Below, piece after piece: positions 51,308 to 59,004 of a stretch of DNA of 64,000 nucleotides. A program made the translations under genes and the position numbers. Under the pieces are notes generated by a model. The model worked only from the letters and a program-made list of their open reading frames with translations, searched no databases and was not told where the DNA came from. Within the stretch, counting starts at the first letter, position 1; every line of letters starts with the position of its first letter. The stretch is from Paraburkholderia susongensis (GTDB lineage Bacteria > Pseudomonadota > Gammaproteobacteria > Burkholderiales > Burkholderiaceae): the NCBI RefSeq assembly GCF_900177725.1, contig NZ_FXAT01000011.1, forward strand, positions 62,001 through 126,000, read 5' to 3'.

Positions 51308-52384
51308 CTCATTTGCTCCCGTTTTCCTTGTCACACGGCCGTCACGCCGGGGCGCGGCCAATGGCGGGACCGCCGGGTCCGGCACGTTGGTGACCGGTGA
51401 ATCCTGCCGATCCATCCACGTTTGCCACGCGCGATACAGCCGGTTCGCGGACACTGCCTGCACGAACCCGAGCCACTGGCCGACCTGCTCCGCTTCCACT
51501 CCACTTTCGAACAGATCTGCCGCAAAAGTATTGCGCAGGGTTTGCGGACTCGCGCGCGAGGTCCGCGACGCGGCGATTCCCGCGGCATCGACCAGCGCGT
51601 CGACCGCGCGCAGCATCGTAGCCTTGTGCATTGGGCGCCCGGACGGCGAGGCGGGGAAGACGAGATGTCCGGCCAGTTCCGTCAGCCGTCGTTCGGCGAG
51701 CCAGGCGTCGAGAATCGCTGTCGCGAATGGCGCAAGCCGTGTGCGCCGCGTCAGCATCGGATTCGCCGACTCGATCGTGACCCAGGGCGAGCCCGCATTT
51801 ACGCAACTAACCGTGAGCGCTGCCGCTTCGCCCGTCTTCAGTCCACCGCCCAGAAACACGGCGATCAACGCACGATCGCGCCGTTCTCTCCAGCGCTGCG
51901 CCGTCGATAAATCCGTCAAGGGCGCAAATAACCGCGCGATCAATGCGGTCCGTTCGGCATGCGAGAGAAAGCCGGTCGGATCATTGTCGCGCGCATTTCT
52001 CCATGCTGCTTCGCCATCCTGAGCAATGAAACGGGCCGGATTGGTCGACGCGGATTCAATTTCGCGAACATGATCGAGTACTCGCTCGATCAGCCGCAAA
52101 TACCTGCTGCGCTGCGTTTTGCGGATCTCGAGTCCAGCGGCGAATTCGGCGATCGTGTGTGTATCGATCGTGACCAGGCTTTTTTGCCGTGCGCCGAGCC
52201 AGTCGAGGAATTGTCCCCATTGCGCCTGGTAGACCAATGCGGAAGAACGTCTGAAATGCTGCTTCGCGAGCCACGCGTCGAAAGCAACCTGCGGATCGCG
52301 ACGCCAGTCTTCGCGGTGCTGATCGAAAAGGTCGGTGGAGGGCGACGGGTGTGGAACGGGATCGGACAGATGAGGAGGTGACAT
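51302..52384 (-). CDS. tyrosine recombinase-fold protein with non-canonical active site
   Basis: A 360-residue protein with an N-terminal core-binding (SAM-like) domain (about 30-120) and a tyrosine recombinase catalytic fold (about 135-325). The expected Arg I lies in GGGLKTGEAAAL and reads Lys183. The second box reads SPQTLRNTFA with Gln281 in place of His and Arg284 kept. The third His/Trp position is Phe307 (WLGF). Tyr317 is kept (NRLYRAW). Only Arg II and the nucleophile remain canonical, so it may be inactive or specialised. Located beside the replication origin; possible dimer-resolution or structural role. Confidence 0.8.
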   Translation of the reverse strand: MSPPHLSDPVPHPSPSTDLFDQHREDWRRDPQVAFDAWLAKQHFRRSSALVYQAQWGQFLDWLGARQKSLVTIDTHTIAEFAAGLEIRKTQRSRYLRLIERVLDHVREIESASTNPARFIAQDGEAAWRNARDNDPTGFLSHAERTALIARLFAPLTDLSTAQRWRERRDRALIAVFLGGGLKTGEAAALTVSCVNAGSPWVTIESANPMLTRRTRLAPFATAILDAWLAERRLTELAGHLVFPASPSGRPMHKATMLRAVDALVDAAGIAASRTSRASPQTLRNTFAADLFESGVEAEQVGQWLGFVQAVSANRLYRAWQTWMDRQDSPVTNVPDPAVPPLAAPRRDGRVTRKTGANEP

Positions 52385-52504
52385 CGGTATTTCTTCCGTT
52401 AGTTGCGCATTTTCTTGTACGTATTGTAGGCGCTCATGAACGCAAGTCCGAATGAACGCGAAAACCGGACGAAAAAGCCGAAGAAACCGGAGCCCGCTGC
52501 TGCG

Positions 52505-52915
52505 TTACCCGCCCCAGGCGCGCACGCGCTTCAGTGGTGCATCGCGAGGCGCTGGTTGCGCCGCAAGACGGGCTGCTTCCCGCGCCGCTTCTTCATAGGC
52601 GCTCACGGCAAACGCAAACACCGCCGGCAGCGCATTGGACGTGCCGAAATCCACGGTGTCATCGGTTTCGGGATAAGGCAGATCGGACGGCCGCTGGAAC
52701 AGACCCAGCATCATGTCGTCATGCCGGCTCGCAAACCCGAGGTCGGCCAACGCTTCGGCTTCGATTGCATGCAGCAGACGCCAGGTGAGCGGCACCTGCT
52801 TCACGATGTAGCGCGACGCGATGTTGCGCACGATATGTTCGAGATCGCGCGCGGCGGTTTGGTAGCGCAGCGCGGCCAGAGCTTGATCGGTAGGGTCGGT
52901 TTTCAGGTTGTTCAT
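52505..52915 (-). CDS. small protein of unknown function, probably SOS-regulated
   Basis: A 136-residue protein, MNNLKTDPTDQALAALRYQTAARDLEHIVRNIASRYIVKQVPL onward, mostly helical in appearance with an Ala-rich C-terminus (EEAAREAARLAAQPAPRDAP). No signal, membrane segment or recognised domain. A near-ideal LexA box lies 26 bases before its start (52941-52956), which is the best clue to its role: induction by DNA damage. It could affect cell division, replication or repair; none can be chosen from sequence. Confidence 0.7.
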   Translation of the reverse strand: MNNLKTDPTDQALAALRYQTAARDLEHIVRNIASRYIVKQVPLTWRLLHAIEAEALADLGFASRHDDMMLGLFQRPSDLPYPETDDTVDFGTSNALPAVFAFAVSAYEEAAREAARLAAQPAPRDAPLKRVRAWGG

Positions 52916-52940
52916 TATCGGCTCCAGTCGATACTCGATA

Positions 52941-52956
52941 CTGTACAAACATACAG
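52941..52956. promoter_or_regulatory. LexA (SOS) box
   Basis: CTGT-ACAAACAT-ACAG fits the CTGT-N8-ACAG consensus, and the symmetry extends outward (TACTGTA ... TACAGTA). It sits directly upstream of the 52505-52915 gene. Confidence 0.75.
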
Positions 52957-53024
52957 TACTCGACGCAACCTCGGCCGAACGGTCTATTGCGCGAGCCGCC
53001 CGTCATCGGCCGCGTATCCGGCGC

Positions 53025-53675
53025 TCAGCCGTGAATCACGACCAGCAACGCCTTCGCCTCGCCCTTGCCTGCATTGCGGATTGCATGCGGTTCATCCGCG
53101 ACGTAGCGCGCGGTGTCCGCCGCTCTGAGCCGTTTCGTCGCGCCTGCTGCCTCGACTTCAATCGATCCGTTCAGCACGGTCAGATGCTCGCGTGTGCCGG
53201 GCTCGTGCGCATTCGAGACGAGTGCTCCGCCCGGTTGCAGCGTCAGTTCGTACCACTCGAACTTGCCGGCCAGCTCGATCGGCCCCCACACCCGCAACTG
53301 ATATTTCGCGTCGTGGCCGCTCAGCGTGGGAATGTCGTGCGCGCCCGAGACCGCGATCGCCTCCGGCGCCTTCGGCGGCGCAAACAGCGAATCGAGGCTG
53401 ACACCGAGCGCATTGGTGAGCCGCCACGCGACCGCAATCGTCGGATTGGCCTTGTCGCGCTCGATCTCCGAGAGCATCGATTTCGACACGCCCGCCGCGC
53501 GCGACAGATCGTCGAGCGTCATGCGCCGTTCGGCCCGCAACCGCTGAATCTGCTCGCCGACGCGCGGCGGCGCCGCACTGGCCGGCGCCGCCGCCGTGCC
53601 TGAGGCGGGCGCTGCCTTGAGCGTTGCACCGGCCGCGGCGCGACGTGTACCCGAACTTGCCATTTCCTGACCCAT
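53025..53675 (-). CDS. XRE-family regulator with C-terminal cupin
   Basis: A 216-residue regulator. After an Ala-rich 38-residue start, the Cro/C1-type HTH spans about 38-95 (IQRLRAERRMTLDDLSRAAGVSKSMLSEIERDKANPTIAVAWRLTNAL). The C-terminal cupin (about 120-215) shows GGALVSNAHEPGTREHLTVLNGSIEVE. Divergent from kbl-tdh, so it probably senses a small molecule of threonine/glycine catabolism. MGQEM at 53675 is taken as the start; ATG five codons later has a better ribosome-binding site. Confidence 0.88.
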   Translation of the reverse strand: MGQEMASSGTRRAAAGATLKAAPASGTAAAPASAAPPRVGEQIQRLRAERRMTLDDLSRAAGVSKSMLSEIERDKANPTIAVAWRLTNALGVSLDSLFAPPKAPEAIAVSGAHDIPTLSGHDAKYQLRVWGPIELAGKFEWYELTLQPGGALVSNAHEPGTREHLTVLNGSIEVEAAGATKRLRAADTARYVADEPHAIRNAGKGEAKALLVVIHG

Positions 53676-53694
53676 CGTTTAGAGTTGTTCGATA

Positions 53695-53732
53695 TACCGG
53701 ATTTTAGTTCGAAAAAACGAAAATATCCGGTA
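53695..53732. promoter_or_regulatory. inverted repeat between XRE regulator and kbl
   Basis: TACCGGAT (53695-53702) and ATCCGGTA (53725-53732) flank an inner dyad TTCG-AAAAAA-CGAA (about 53708-53721). It sits in the 162-base divergent gap and is a good candidate operator for the XRE-cupin protein. Confidence 0.5.
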
Positions 53733-53837
53733 AAGCTGACAACCGACTATAACAGGCCGTCCCGCCGCTGCACATGCCATCCATAGGGAATATGCTGATG
53801 CTCAGGCGACCGGCCTCACCTCTCAGGAGCTCCGTTC

Positions 53838-55043
53838 ATGCGTGACCAATACCTTGCCCATCTGCGCGGCACCCTCGGGCAGATCCGCGCCGATGGTTTC
53901 TACAAGAGCGAGCGCGTGATCGCGAGCCCGCAGTCGGCCAACGTGCGTCTCGCCGACGGCACGGACGTGCTGAATTTCTGCGCCAACAACTATCTCGGCC
54001 TCGCCGGCGACGCGCGGCTCATCGAAGCCGCGAAGCAGGGTCTCGACAAGGACGGCTTCGGCATGGCGTCGGTGCGCTTCATCTGCGGCACGCAAACCGT
54101 GCACAAGGAACTGGAAGAGGCGCTCGCCGCGTTTCTGCAAACCGACGACTGCATCCTCTATTCGAGTTGCTTCGACGCGAACGGCGGTCTCTTCGAAACG
54201 CTGCTCGACGAAAACGACGCGATCATCAGCGACGAACTGAATCACGCGAGCATCATCGACGGTGTGCGGCTTTCGAAGGCAAAGCGTTTCCGCTACAGGA
54301 ACAACGACCTCACCGATCTCGAAGCGCGCCTCAAGGAAGCCGACGCCGCCGGCGCACGCTTCAAGCTGATCGCGACCGACGGCGTGTTCTCGATGGACGG
54401 CATCATCGCGAACCTCGCCGGCATCTGCGATCTCGCGGACCAATACGGTGCGCTCGTGATGGTCGACGACTCGCATGCGGTCGGCTTCGTCGGCGAACAT
54501 GGGCGCGGCACGCCCGAGCATTGCGGGGTGCTGTCGTGCGTCGACATCATCACCGGCACGCTCGGCAAGGCGCTCGGCGGCGCCTCGGGCGGCTACGTCG
54601 CCGCGCGCAAGGAAATCGTCGAACTGCTGCGGCAGCGTTCGCGTCCCTATCTGTTTTCGAACACGCTCACGCCGAGCATCGCCGCGGCGTCGCTGAAGGT
54701 GCTCGAACTGCTCGCGAGCGACGAAGGCGCCCACCTGCGCGCGCGGGTCCGCGAAAACGGCGCGCATTTCAGAAGCAGGATGAGCGCACTCGGCTTTACG
54801 CTCGTGCCGGGCGAGCATCCGATCATTCCAGTCATGCTCGGCGACGCGCAGCTCGCGGGGAAAATGGCCGATGCGCTGCTGAAGGAAGGCGTCTACGTGA
54901 TCGGCTTTTCGTTCCCGGTCGTGCCGCGCGGCCGCGCGCGCATCCGCACGCAGATGAGCGCCGCGCATACACCCGCGCAGATCGACCGCGCCGTCGATGC
55001 GTTCGCGCGCGTCGGCCGCGAGCTCGGCGTCATTTCGGCATGA
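53838..55043 (+). CDS. kbl: glycine C-acetyltransferase (2-amino-3-ketobutyrate CoA ligase)
   Basis: A 401-residue PLP enzyme of the alpha-oxoamine synthase family. The PLP lysine is Lys244 in TLGKALGGASGGY, and DDSHAVGFVGEHGRG is the cofactor-contacting block. It cleaves 2-amino-3-ketobutyrate with CoA to glycine and acetyl-CoA, after Tdh oxidises threonine. AGGAG precedes the ATG. It forms an operon with tdh (28-base gap). Confidence 0.95.
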   Translation: MRDQYLAHLRGTLGQIRADGFYKSERVIASPQSANVRLADGTDVLNFCANNYLGLAGDARLIEAAKQGLDKDGFGMASVRFICGTQTVHKELEEALAAFLQTDDCILYSSCFDANGGLFETLLDENDAIISDELNHASIIDGVRLSKAKRFRYRNNDLTDLEARLKEADAAGARFKLIATDGVFSMDGIIANLAGICDLADQYGALVMVDDSHAVGFVGEHGRGTPEHCGVLSCVDIITGTLGKALGGASGGYVAARKEIVELLRQRSRPYLFSNTLTPSIAAASLKVLELLASDEGAHLRARVRENGAHFRSRMSALGFTLVPGEHPIIPVMLGDAQLAGKMADALLKEGVYVIGFSFPVVPRGRARIRTQMSAAHTPAQIDRAVDAFARVGRELGVISA

Positions 55044-55071
55044 CAGCGGCGTGACTGGAACGGAGACGCAA

Positions 55072-56103
55072 ATGAAAGCATTGGCAAAACTCGAACGCGC
55101 ACCGGGCCTTACGCTCACGGACGTGAAGAAGCCGGAAGTCGGCCATAACGACGTGATGATCCGCATCACGCGCACCGCGATTTGCGGCACCGACATTCAT
55201 ATCTGGAAGTGGGACGACTGGGCGCAAAAGACGATTCCTGTGCCGATGCACGTCGGCCATGAATATGTCGGCGAAATCGTCGAAATGGGTGAGGAAGTGC
55301 GCGGCTTTGCGATCGGCGATCGCGTGTCGGGCGAGGGGCACATTACGTGCGGCTTCTGCCGCAACTGTCGCGCGGGACGCCGGCATTTGTGCCGCAATAC
55401 GGTCGGCGTCGGCGTGAACCGCGAGGGCGCGTTCGCCGAATATCTCGTGATTCCGGCCTTCAACGCATTCAAGATTCCGCCCGAAATTTCCGACGATCTC
55501 GCCGCGATCTTCGATCCGTTCGGCAACGCGACGCACACGGCGCTGTCGTTCAACCTCGTCGGCGAAGACGTGCTGATTACCGGCGCGGGACCGATCGGCA
55601 TCATGGCGGTCGCGATTGCGAAGCACGTCGGCGCGCGCAATGTCGTGATTACCGACGTCAACGACTATCGCCTCGAACTTGCGCGCAAGATGGGCGCGAC
55701 GCGCGCGGTGAACGTGTCGCGCGAATCGCTGCGCGACGTGATGAACGATTTGCACATGACCGAGGGCTTCGACGTCGGACTTGAAATGTCCGGTGTGCCG
55801 AGCGCATTCACGAGCATGCTCGAAGCGATGAACCACGGCGGCAAGATCGCGCTGCTCGGTATTCCGCCCGCGCAGACCGCAATCGACTGGACGCAGGTGA
55901 TCTTCAAAGGCCTTGAAATCAAGGGCATTTATGGGCGCGAGATGTTCGAGACCTGGTACAAGATGGTCGCGATGCTGCAAAGCGGCCTCGATCTGTCGCC
56001 GATCCTCACGCATCATTTCAAGGTCGACGATTATCAGCAGGCCTTCGCGACCATGCTCTCCGGCGAGAGCGGCAAGGTGATTCTCGACTGGACCGCCGCC
56101 TGA
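55072..56103 (+). CDS. tdh: L-threonine 3-dehydrogenase
   Basis: A 343-residue zinc-dependent medium-chain dehydrogenase. Catalytic-zinc residues Cys38, His63 and Glu64 are present; structural-zinc cysteines are Cys93, Cys96, Cys99 and Cys107. The NAD motif is GAGPIGIMA. It oxidises L-threonine to 2-amino-3-ketobutyrate for Kbl. CGGAGAC precedes ATG 55072. Both enzymes of the pathway are intact and co-transcribed. Confidence 0.95.
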   Translation: MKALAKLERAPGLTLTDVKKPEVGHNDVMIRITRTAICGTDIHIWKWDDWAQKTIPVPMHVGHEYVGEIVEMGEEVRGFAIGDRVSGEGHITCGFCRNCRAGRRHLCRNTVGVGVNREGAFAEYLVIPAFNAFKIPPEISDDLAAIFDPFGNATHTALSFNLVGEDVLITGAGPIGIMAVAIAKHVGARNVVITDVNDYRLELARKMGATRAVNVSRESLRDVMNDLHMTEGFDVGLEMSGVPSAFTSMLEAMNHGGKIALLGIPPAQTAIDWTQVIFKGLEIKGIYGREMFETWYKMVAMLQSGLDLSPILTHHFKVDDYQQAFATMLSGESGKVILDWTAA

Positions 56104-56151
56104 GCCTGCATCCGCAGCACACCGTTCGACCTTGCGACGCCCGTATTGCGC

Positions 56152-56802
56152 TCACGCGCCTGCGGGCGTTTTCACGAATTCGGCCTGAATACGCACGTGA
56201 ATGTCGTCGCCGACGGCCGGATACCACGTCGACAGACCGAACTTCGCGCGGCTGAAGTGGCCGTCCGCGGAAAAGCCTAGCGTGTCTTTCTTAGTCAGCG
56301 GATCGGGGGCGAAGCCGTTGAACGTGACGTCGAGCGTCACCGGTTGTGTGACGCCGCGTATCGTCAGATCGCCGGTCAGCGTGCCGCGCGATTCGCCCGT
56401 GCGCTCGAAGCGCGTGCTCGCGAAACCGATCTCCGGATAGCGCGACATGTCGAGCATGCTGTCGCTCTTCACCATCTTGTCGAGCAGCGGCACATTCGTA
56501 TCGATGCTCGCGGCATCGATCGTGACCGTTGCCGTGCTTCGTTCGAGGCCGCCATCATTCCAGTCGAGCTGCCCCCGCTTGCGATCGAATCGCATCGTGA
56601 AACGCGAGTATTTGAAGTGATCGATGTCGAACGTGATGCTCGTATGATCCGGATCGATGTCATAGCGGCCAGGCGGCACGCGCGCTTCGTTCTGACTGAC
56701 CGAGTGCGTGAGGACCTGCACCGGCGTGCAGGCGATCACGGTGAGCAGCGTTGCGCCGAGCAGCGCGCGCATGCATGCGCTGCGAACAGAAGATGGATGC
56801 AT
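56152..56802 (-). CDS. YceI-family lipoprotein
   Basis: A 216-residue YceI-like protein. The N-terminus has LLGATLLTVIAC, a lipobox ending at Cys25. The domain reads GRYDIDPDHTSITFDIDHFKYSRFTMRF ... LTGDLTIRGVTQPVTLDVTFNG ... FSRAKFGLSTWYPAVGDDIHVRI. YceI domains are lipocalin-like barrels that bind isoprenoids such as polyisoprenyl quinones. It converges with tdh. Direct link to the hopanoid locus is not indicated. Confidence 0.87.
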   Translation of the reverse strand: MHPSSVRSACMRALLGATLLTVIACTPVQVLTHSVSQNEARVPPGRYDIDPDHTSITFDIDHFKYSRFTMRFDRKRGQLDWNDGGLERSTATVTIDAASIDTNVPLLDKMVKSDSMLDMSRYPEIGFASTRFERTGESRGTLTGDLTIRGVTQPVTLDVTFNGFAPDPLTKKDTLGFSADGHFSRAKFGLSTWYPAVGDDIHVRIQAEFVKTPAGA

Positions 56803-56895
56803 CGAAGTCGTCCAGTTGAGCGATCTTCGTCACGATAGCAGCAAGCGTACTCATCCCGCTGAAAGCTCGCAAAAACAAAAAGGATTTGACGAAGG

Positions 56896-56909
56896 AGAAT
56901 GATCGTTCT
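56896..56909. promoter_or_regulatory. candidate TetR autoregulatory operator
   Basis: AGAATGATCGTTCT, a dyad with one mismatched pair, lies 12 bases before the TetR start, where bound repressor would block initiation. Confidence 0.5.
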
Positions 56910-56920
56910 ACCTTTCGGTC

Positions 56921-57628
56921 ATGACACGCGAAACCCTCACCGGCCCAACGCCGCCAGGCGACGCGCGCGAGCGCCTGCTCGACGCCGCCGAAGCACTGAT
57001 CTACGCGGGCGGCATCCACGCAACCGGCGTGGATGCGATCGTGCGGCAGTCCGGCACTGCGCGCAAAAGCTTCTATACGCATTTCGAATCGAAAGATGCA
57101 CTCGTTGCGGCCGCGCTCGAACGGCGCGACGAACGCTGGATGAACTGGTTCATCGCCGGCACGCAACGGCGCGGCAAGACCGCGCGCAAACGTCTGCTCG
57201 GCATGTTCGACGTGTTGCGCGAGTGGTTTGCGTCGGCGGATTTTCACGGCTGCGCGTTTCTGAACGCGGCTGGTGAGATCGCGTCCGCCGACGATCCGAT
57301 CCGGATCGTCGCGCGCAAACACAAGGCACGTCTGCTCGATTTCGTGCGGACCGAGTGTGAGGCGTTCGCGGCGGAATCGGATCTGGGTGCGCGGGGTGCG
57401 CGCCACGTGGCACGCCTCGCGCGGCAATGGCTCGTTTTGCTCGACGGCGCGATCGCGGTCGCGCTCGTGAGCGGCGAGGCCGACGCCGCGCTCGATGCGC
57501 AAATGATGGCGAAGACCTTGCTCGATGCCGCGGTGAAATCCGTAGCGAAATCCGCAGCGAAGCCCGCGCGCGTTTCCACAACCACTGGCGAAACCAGACG
57601 GCCGCCATCCCGGCGCACCGCTACCTGA
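56921..57628 (+). CDS. TetR-family transcriptional regulator
   Basis: A 235-residue regulator. The HTH (about 17-62) shows RERLLDAAEALIYAGGIHATGVDAIVRQSGTARKSFYTHFESKDALVAAAL. The ligand domain follows, and the last about 35 residues are a Lys/Ala/Arg/Pro-rich tail. It is 13 bases upstream of the DUF1348 gene and probably represses both. Confidence 0.87.
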   Translation: MTRETLTGPTPPGDARERLLDAAEALIYAGGIHATGVDAIVRQSGTARKSFYTHFESKDALVAAALERRDERWMNWFIAGTQRRGKTARKRLLGMFDVLREWFASADFHGCAFLNAAGEIASADDPIRIVARKHKARLLDFVRTECEAFAAESDLGARGARHVARLARQWLVLLDGAIAVALVSGEADAALDAQMMAKTLLDAAVKSVAKSAAKPARVSTTTGETRRPPSRRTAT

Positions 57629-57641
57629 CTGAGGAACCATC

Positions 57642-58121
57642 ATGGCCGACACGATCGAAACCCGTCCCCCGCTGCCGCCGTTCACGCGCGAAACCGCAAT
57701 CCAGAAAGTGCGCGCCGCGGAAGATGCATGGAATACCCGCGAGCCCGAGCGCGTCTCGCTGGCGTATACAACGGACAGCGTCTGGCGCAACCGTGCCGAG
57801 TTCGTTCATGGACGCGCGGAAATCGTCGGCTTCCTGCGCCGCAAGTGGGCGAAGGAGCTCGACTATCGCCTCATCAAGGAACTGTGGGCGTTCACCGAAA
57901 ATCGCATCGCGGTGCGCTTCGCTTATGAATGGCACGACGATTCGAACAACTGGTTTCGCTCGTACGGCAATGAGAATTGGGCGTTCAACGAGCATGGCCT
58001 GATGGCGCATCGTCATGCGAGCATCAACGATCTGCCGATCCGCGAGGCCGACCGCCTGTATCGCTGGCCGCTCGGCCGCCGTCCCGACGATCATCCGGGC
58101 CTGTCGGATCTCGGTCTGTAG
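57642..58121 (+). CDS. DUF1348 / NTF2-like protein
   Basis: A 159-residue protein of the SnoaL/NTF2-like DUF1348 family. Conserved blocks are AAEDAWNTREPERVSLAYTTDSVWRNR, FVHGRAEIVGFLRRKWAKELDYRLIKELWAF and YEWHDDSNNWFRSYGNENWAF. Family members are small alpha+beta barrels with poorly known enzymatic roles. TGAGGAACC precedes the ATG. Confidence 0.88.
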   Translation: MADTIETRPPLPPFTRETAIQKVRAAEDAWNTREPERVSLAYTTDSVWRNRAEFVHGRAEIVGFLRRKWAKELDYRLIKELWAFTENRIAVRFAYEWHDDSNNWFRSYGNENWAFNEHGLMAHRHASINDLPIREADRLYRWPLGRRPDDHPGLSDLGL

Positions 58122-58352
58122 CGGCATTCCGGCATTCGGCGCCGGCGGTGCTCGCCGCGCGCTGCGGATTCACCGCTTTGCCATCGGTTCTCCGTTATCG
58201 TTGCGGCTTTGGCTGCGGGGCACGTGTCGTGCCCGGTCGGCCGAGCGTGTCCTCGACATCGCACGCGCGGGTTGAGGTACAGTGCGCGACGGACGGCAAG
58301 CAGGCCGCCAGAACATCAATGACACCGGCGCTCGACCGGTGGCGGAGAAAAC

Positions 58353-58871
58353 ATGCACTTTCGGCAGATGAACAAGAATATCCGGCGCACGGCGATGGCG
58401 CTCCTGACGAGTCTGGCGGCGGCCTCTGCCGCTCATGCGGGCAACTGGTGCGAGGGGGGCGTATGGGTCGACGCGATGCTCGGCTCGTATCACATCAACC
58501 CTGATCCCGACACCCATTTCGAACAGTTCAATCCCGGCCTCGGCGTCGAATGTTGGCTGAATAACCAGTGGGCGCTCACCGCAGGCGGCTTTCGCAATTC
58601 GCTGCGCCGGCCGTCCTACTATGGCGGCGGCGTCTGGGCGCCCGAGTTCGCGCACTGGGGCTTCGTGCGGATCGCGGCGATCGGCGGGATTATCTCGGGC
58701 TATAACTACGGCAACTGGGGGCTCGGCCGCAATCACACGATCGGGCCGGTGGTCGCGCCGATCGTGATGGTCGACTACAAGCGCATCGGCGCGAATTTCA
58801 TTGTGATACCACCGATCCCTTCGGATAATCTGCCGTTTACGATCGGGTTTCAGGTGAAGTTCAAGTTTTGA
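58353..58871 (+). CDS. small exported, probably outer-membrane beta-barrel protein
   Basis: A 172-residue protein. The signal peptide is RRTAMALLTSLAAASAAHA. The mature part is rich in Gly, Trp, Tyr and Asn with alternating hydrophobic strands (CWLNNQWALTAGGFRNSLRR, GGIISGYNYGNWGLGRN) and ends in VKFKF, a terminal Phe as in outer-membrane barrels. A lipid-modifying barrel of the PagP/acyloxyacyl hydrolase kind is possible but not shown. GGCGGAG precedes the ATG at 58353. Its stop codon abuts the first remote iteron copy. Confidence 0.7.
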   Translation: MHFRQMNKNIRRTAMALLTSLAAASAAHAGNWCEGGVWVDAMLGSYHINPDPDTHFEQFNPGLGVECWLNNQWALTAGGFRNSLRRPSYYGGGVWAPEFAHWGFVRIAAIGGIISGYNYGNWGLGRNHTIGPVVAPIVMVDYKRIGANFIVIPPIPSDNLPFTIGFQVKFKF

Positions 58872-58973
58872 AGGTGAGGGTTTTCGGGAGTTGTCACTTC
58901 CTGGAAGCCCTCACCATCCTGGAAGAGCTCACCTTTGGCGGCAAGTTCACCTGACTCCTGGAAATCCTCACCA
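58871..58973. repeat. remote group of iteron-like repeats
   Basis: One inverted copy at 58889-58871 matches the main array (TCCCGAAAACCCTCACCTT on the minus strand). Three forward variants follow: TCCTGGAAGCCCTCACCA (58899-58916), TCCTGGAAGAGCTCACCTTT (58917-58936) and TCCTGGAAATCCTCACCA (58956-58973), with a partial AAGTTCACCT at 58943-58952. The forward variants share the TCCTGGAA start not used in the main array. It lies over 9 kb from the last main-array copy. Confidence 0.8.
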
Positions 58974-59004
58974 TTCGCAACCCGAGCCTCTTGCTGCATC
59001 GAAT

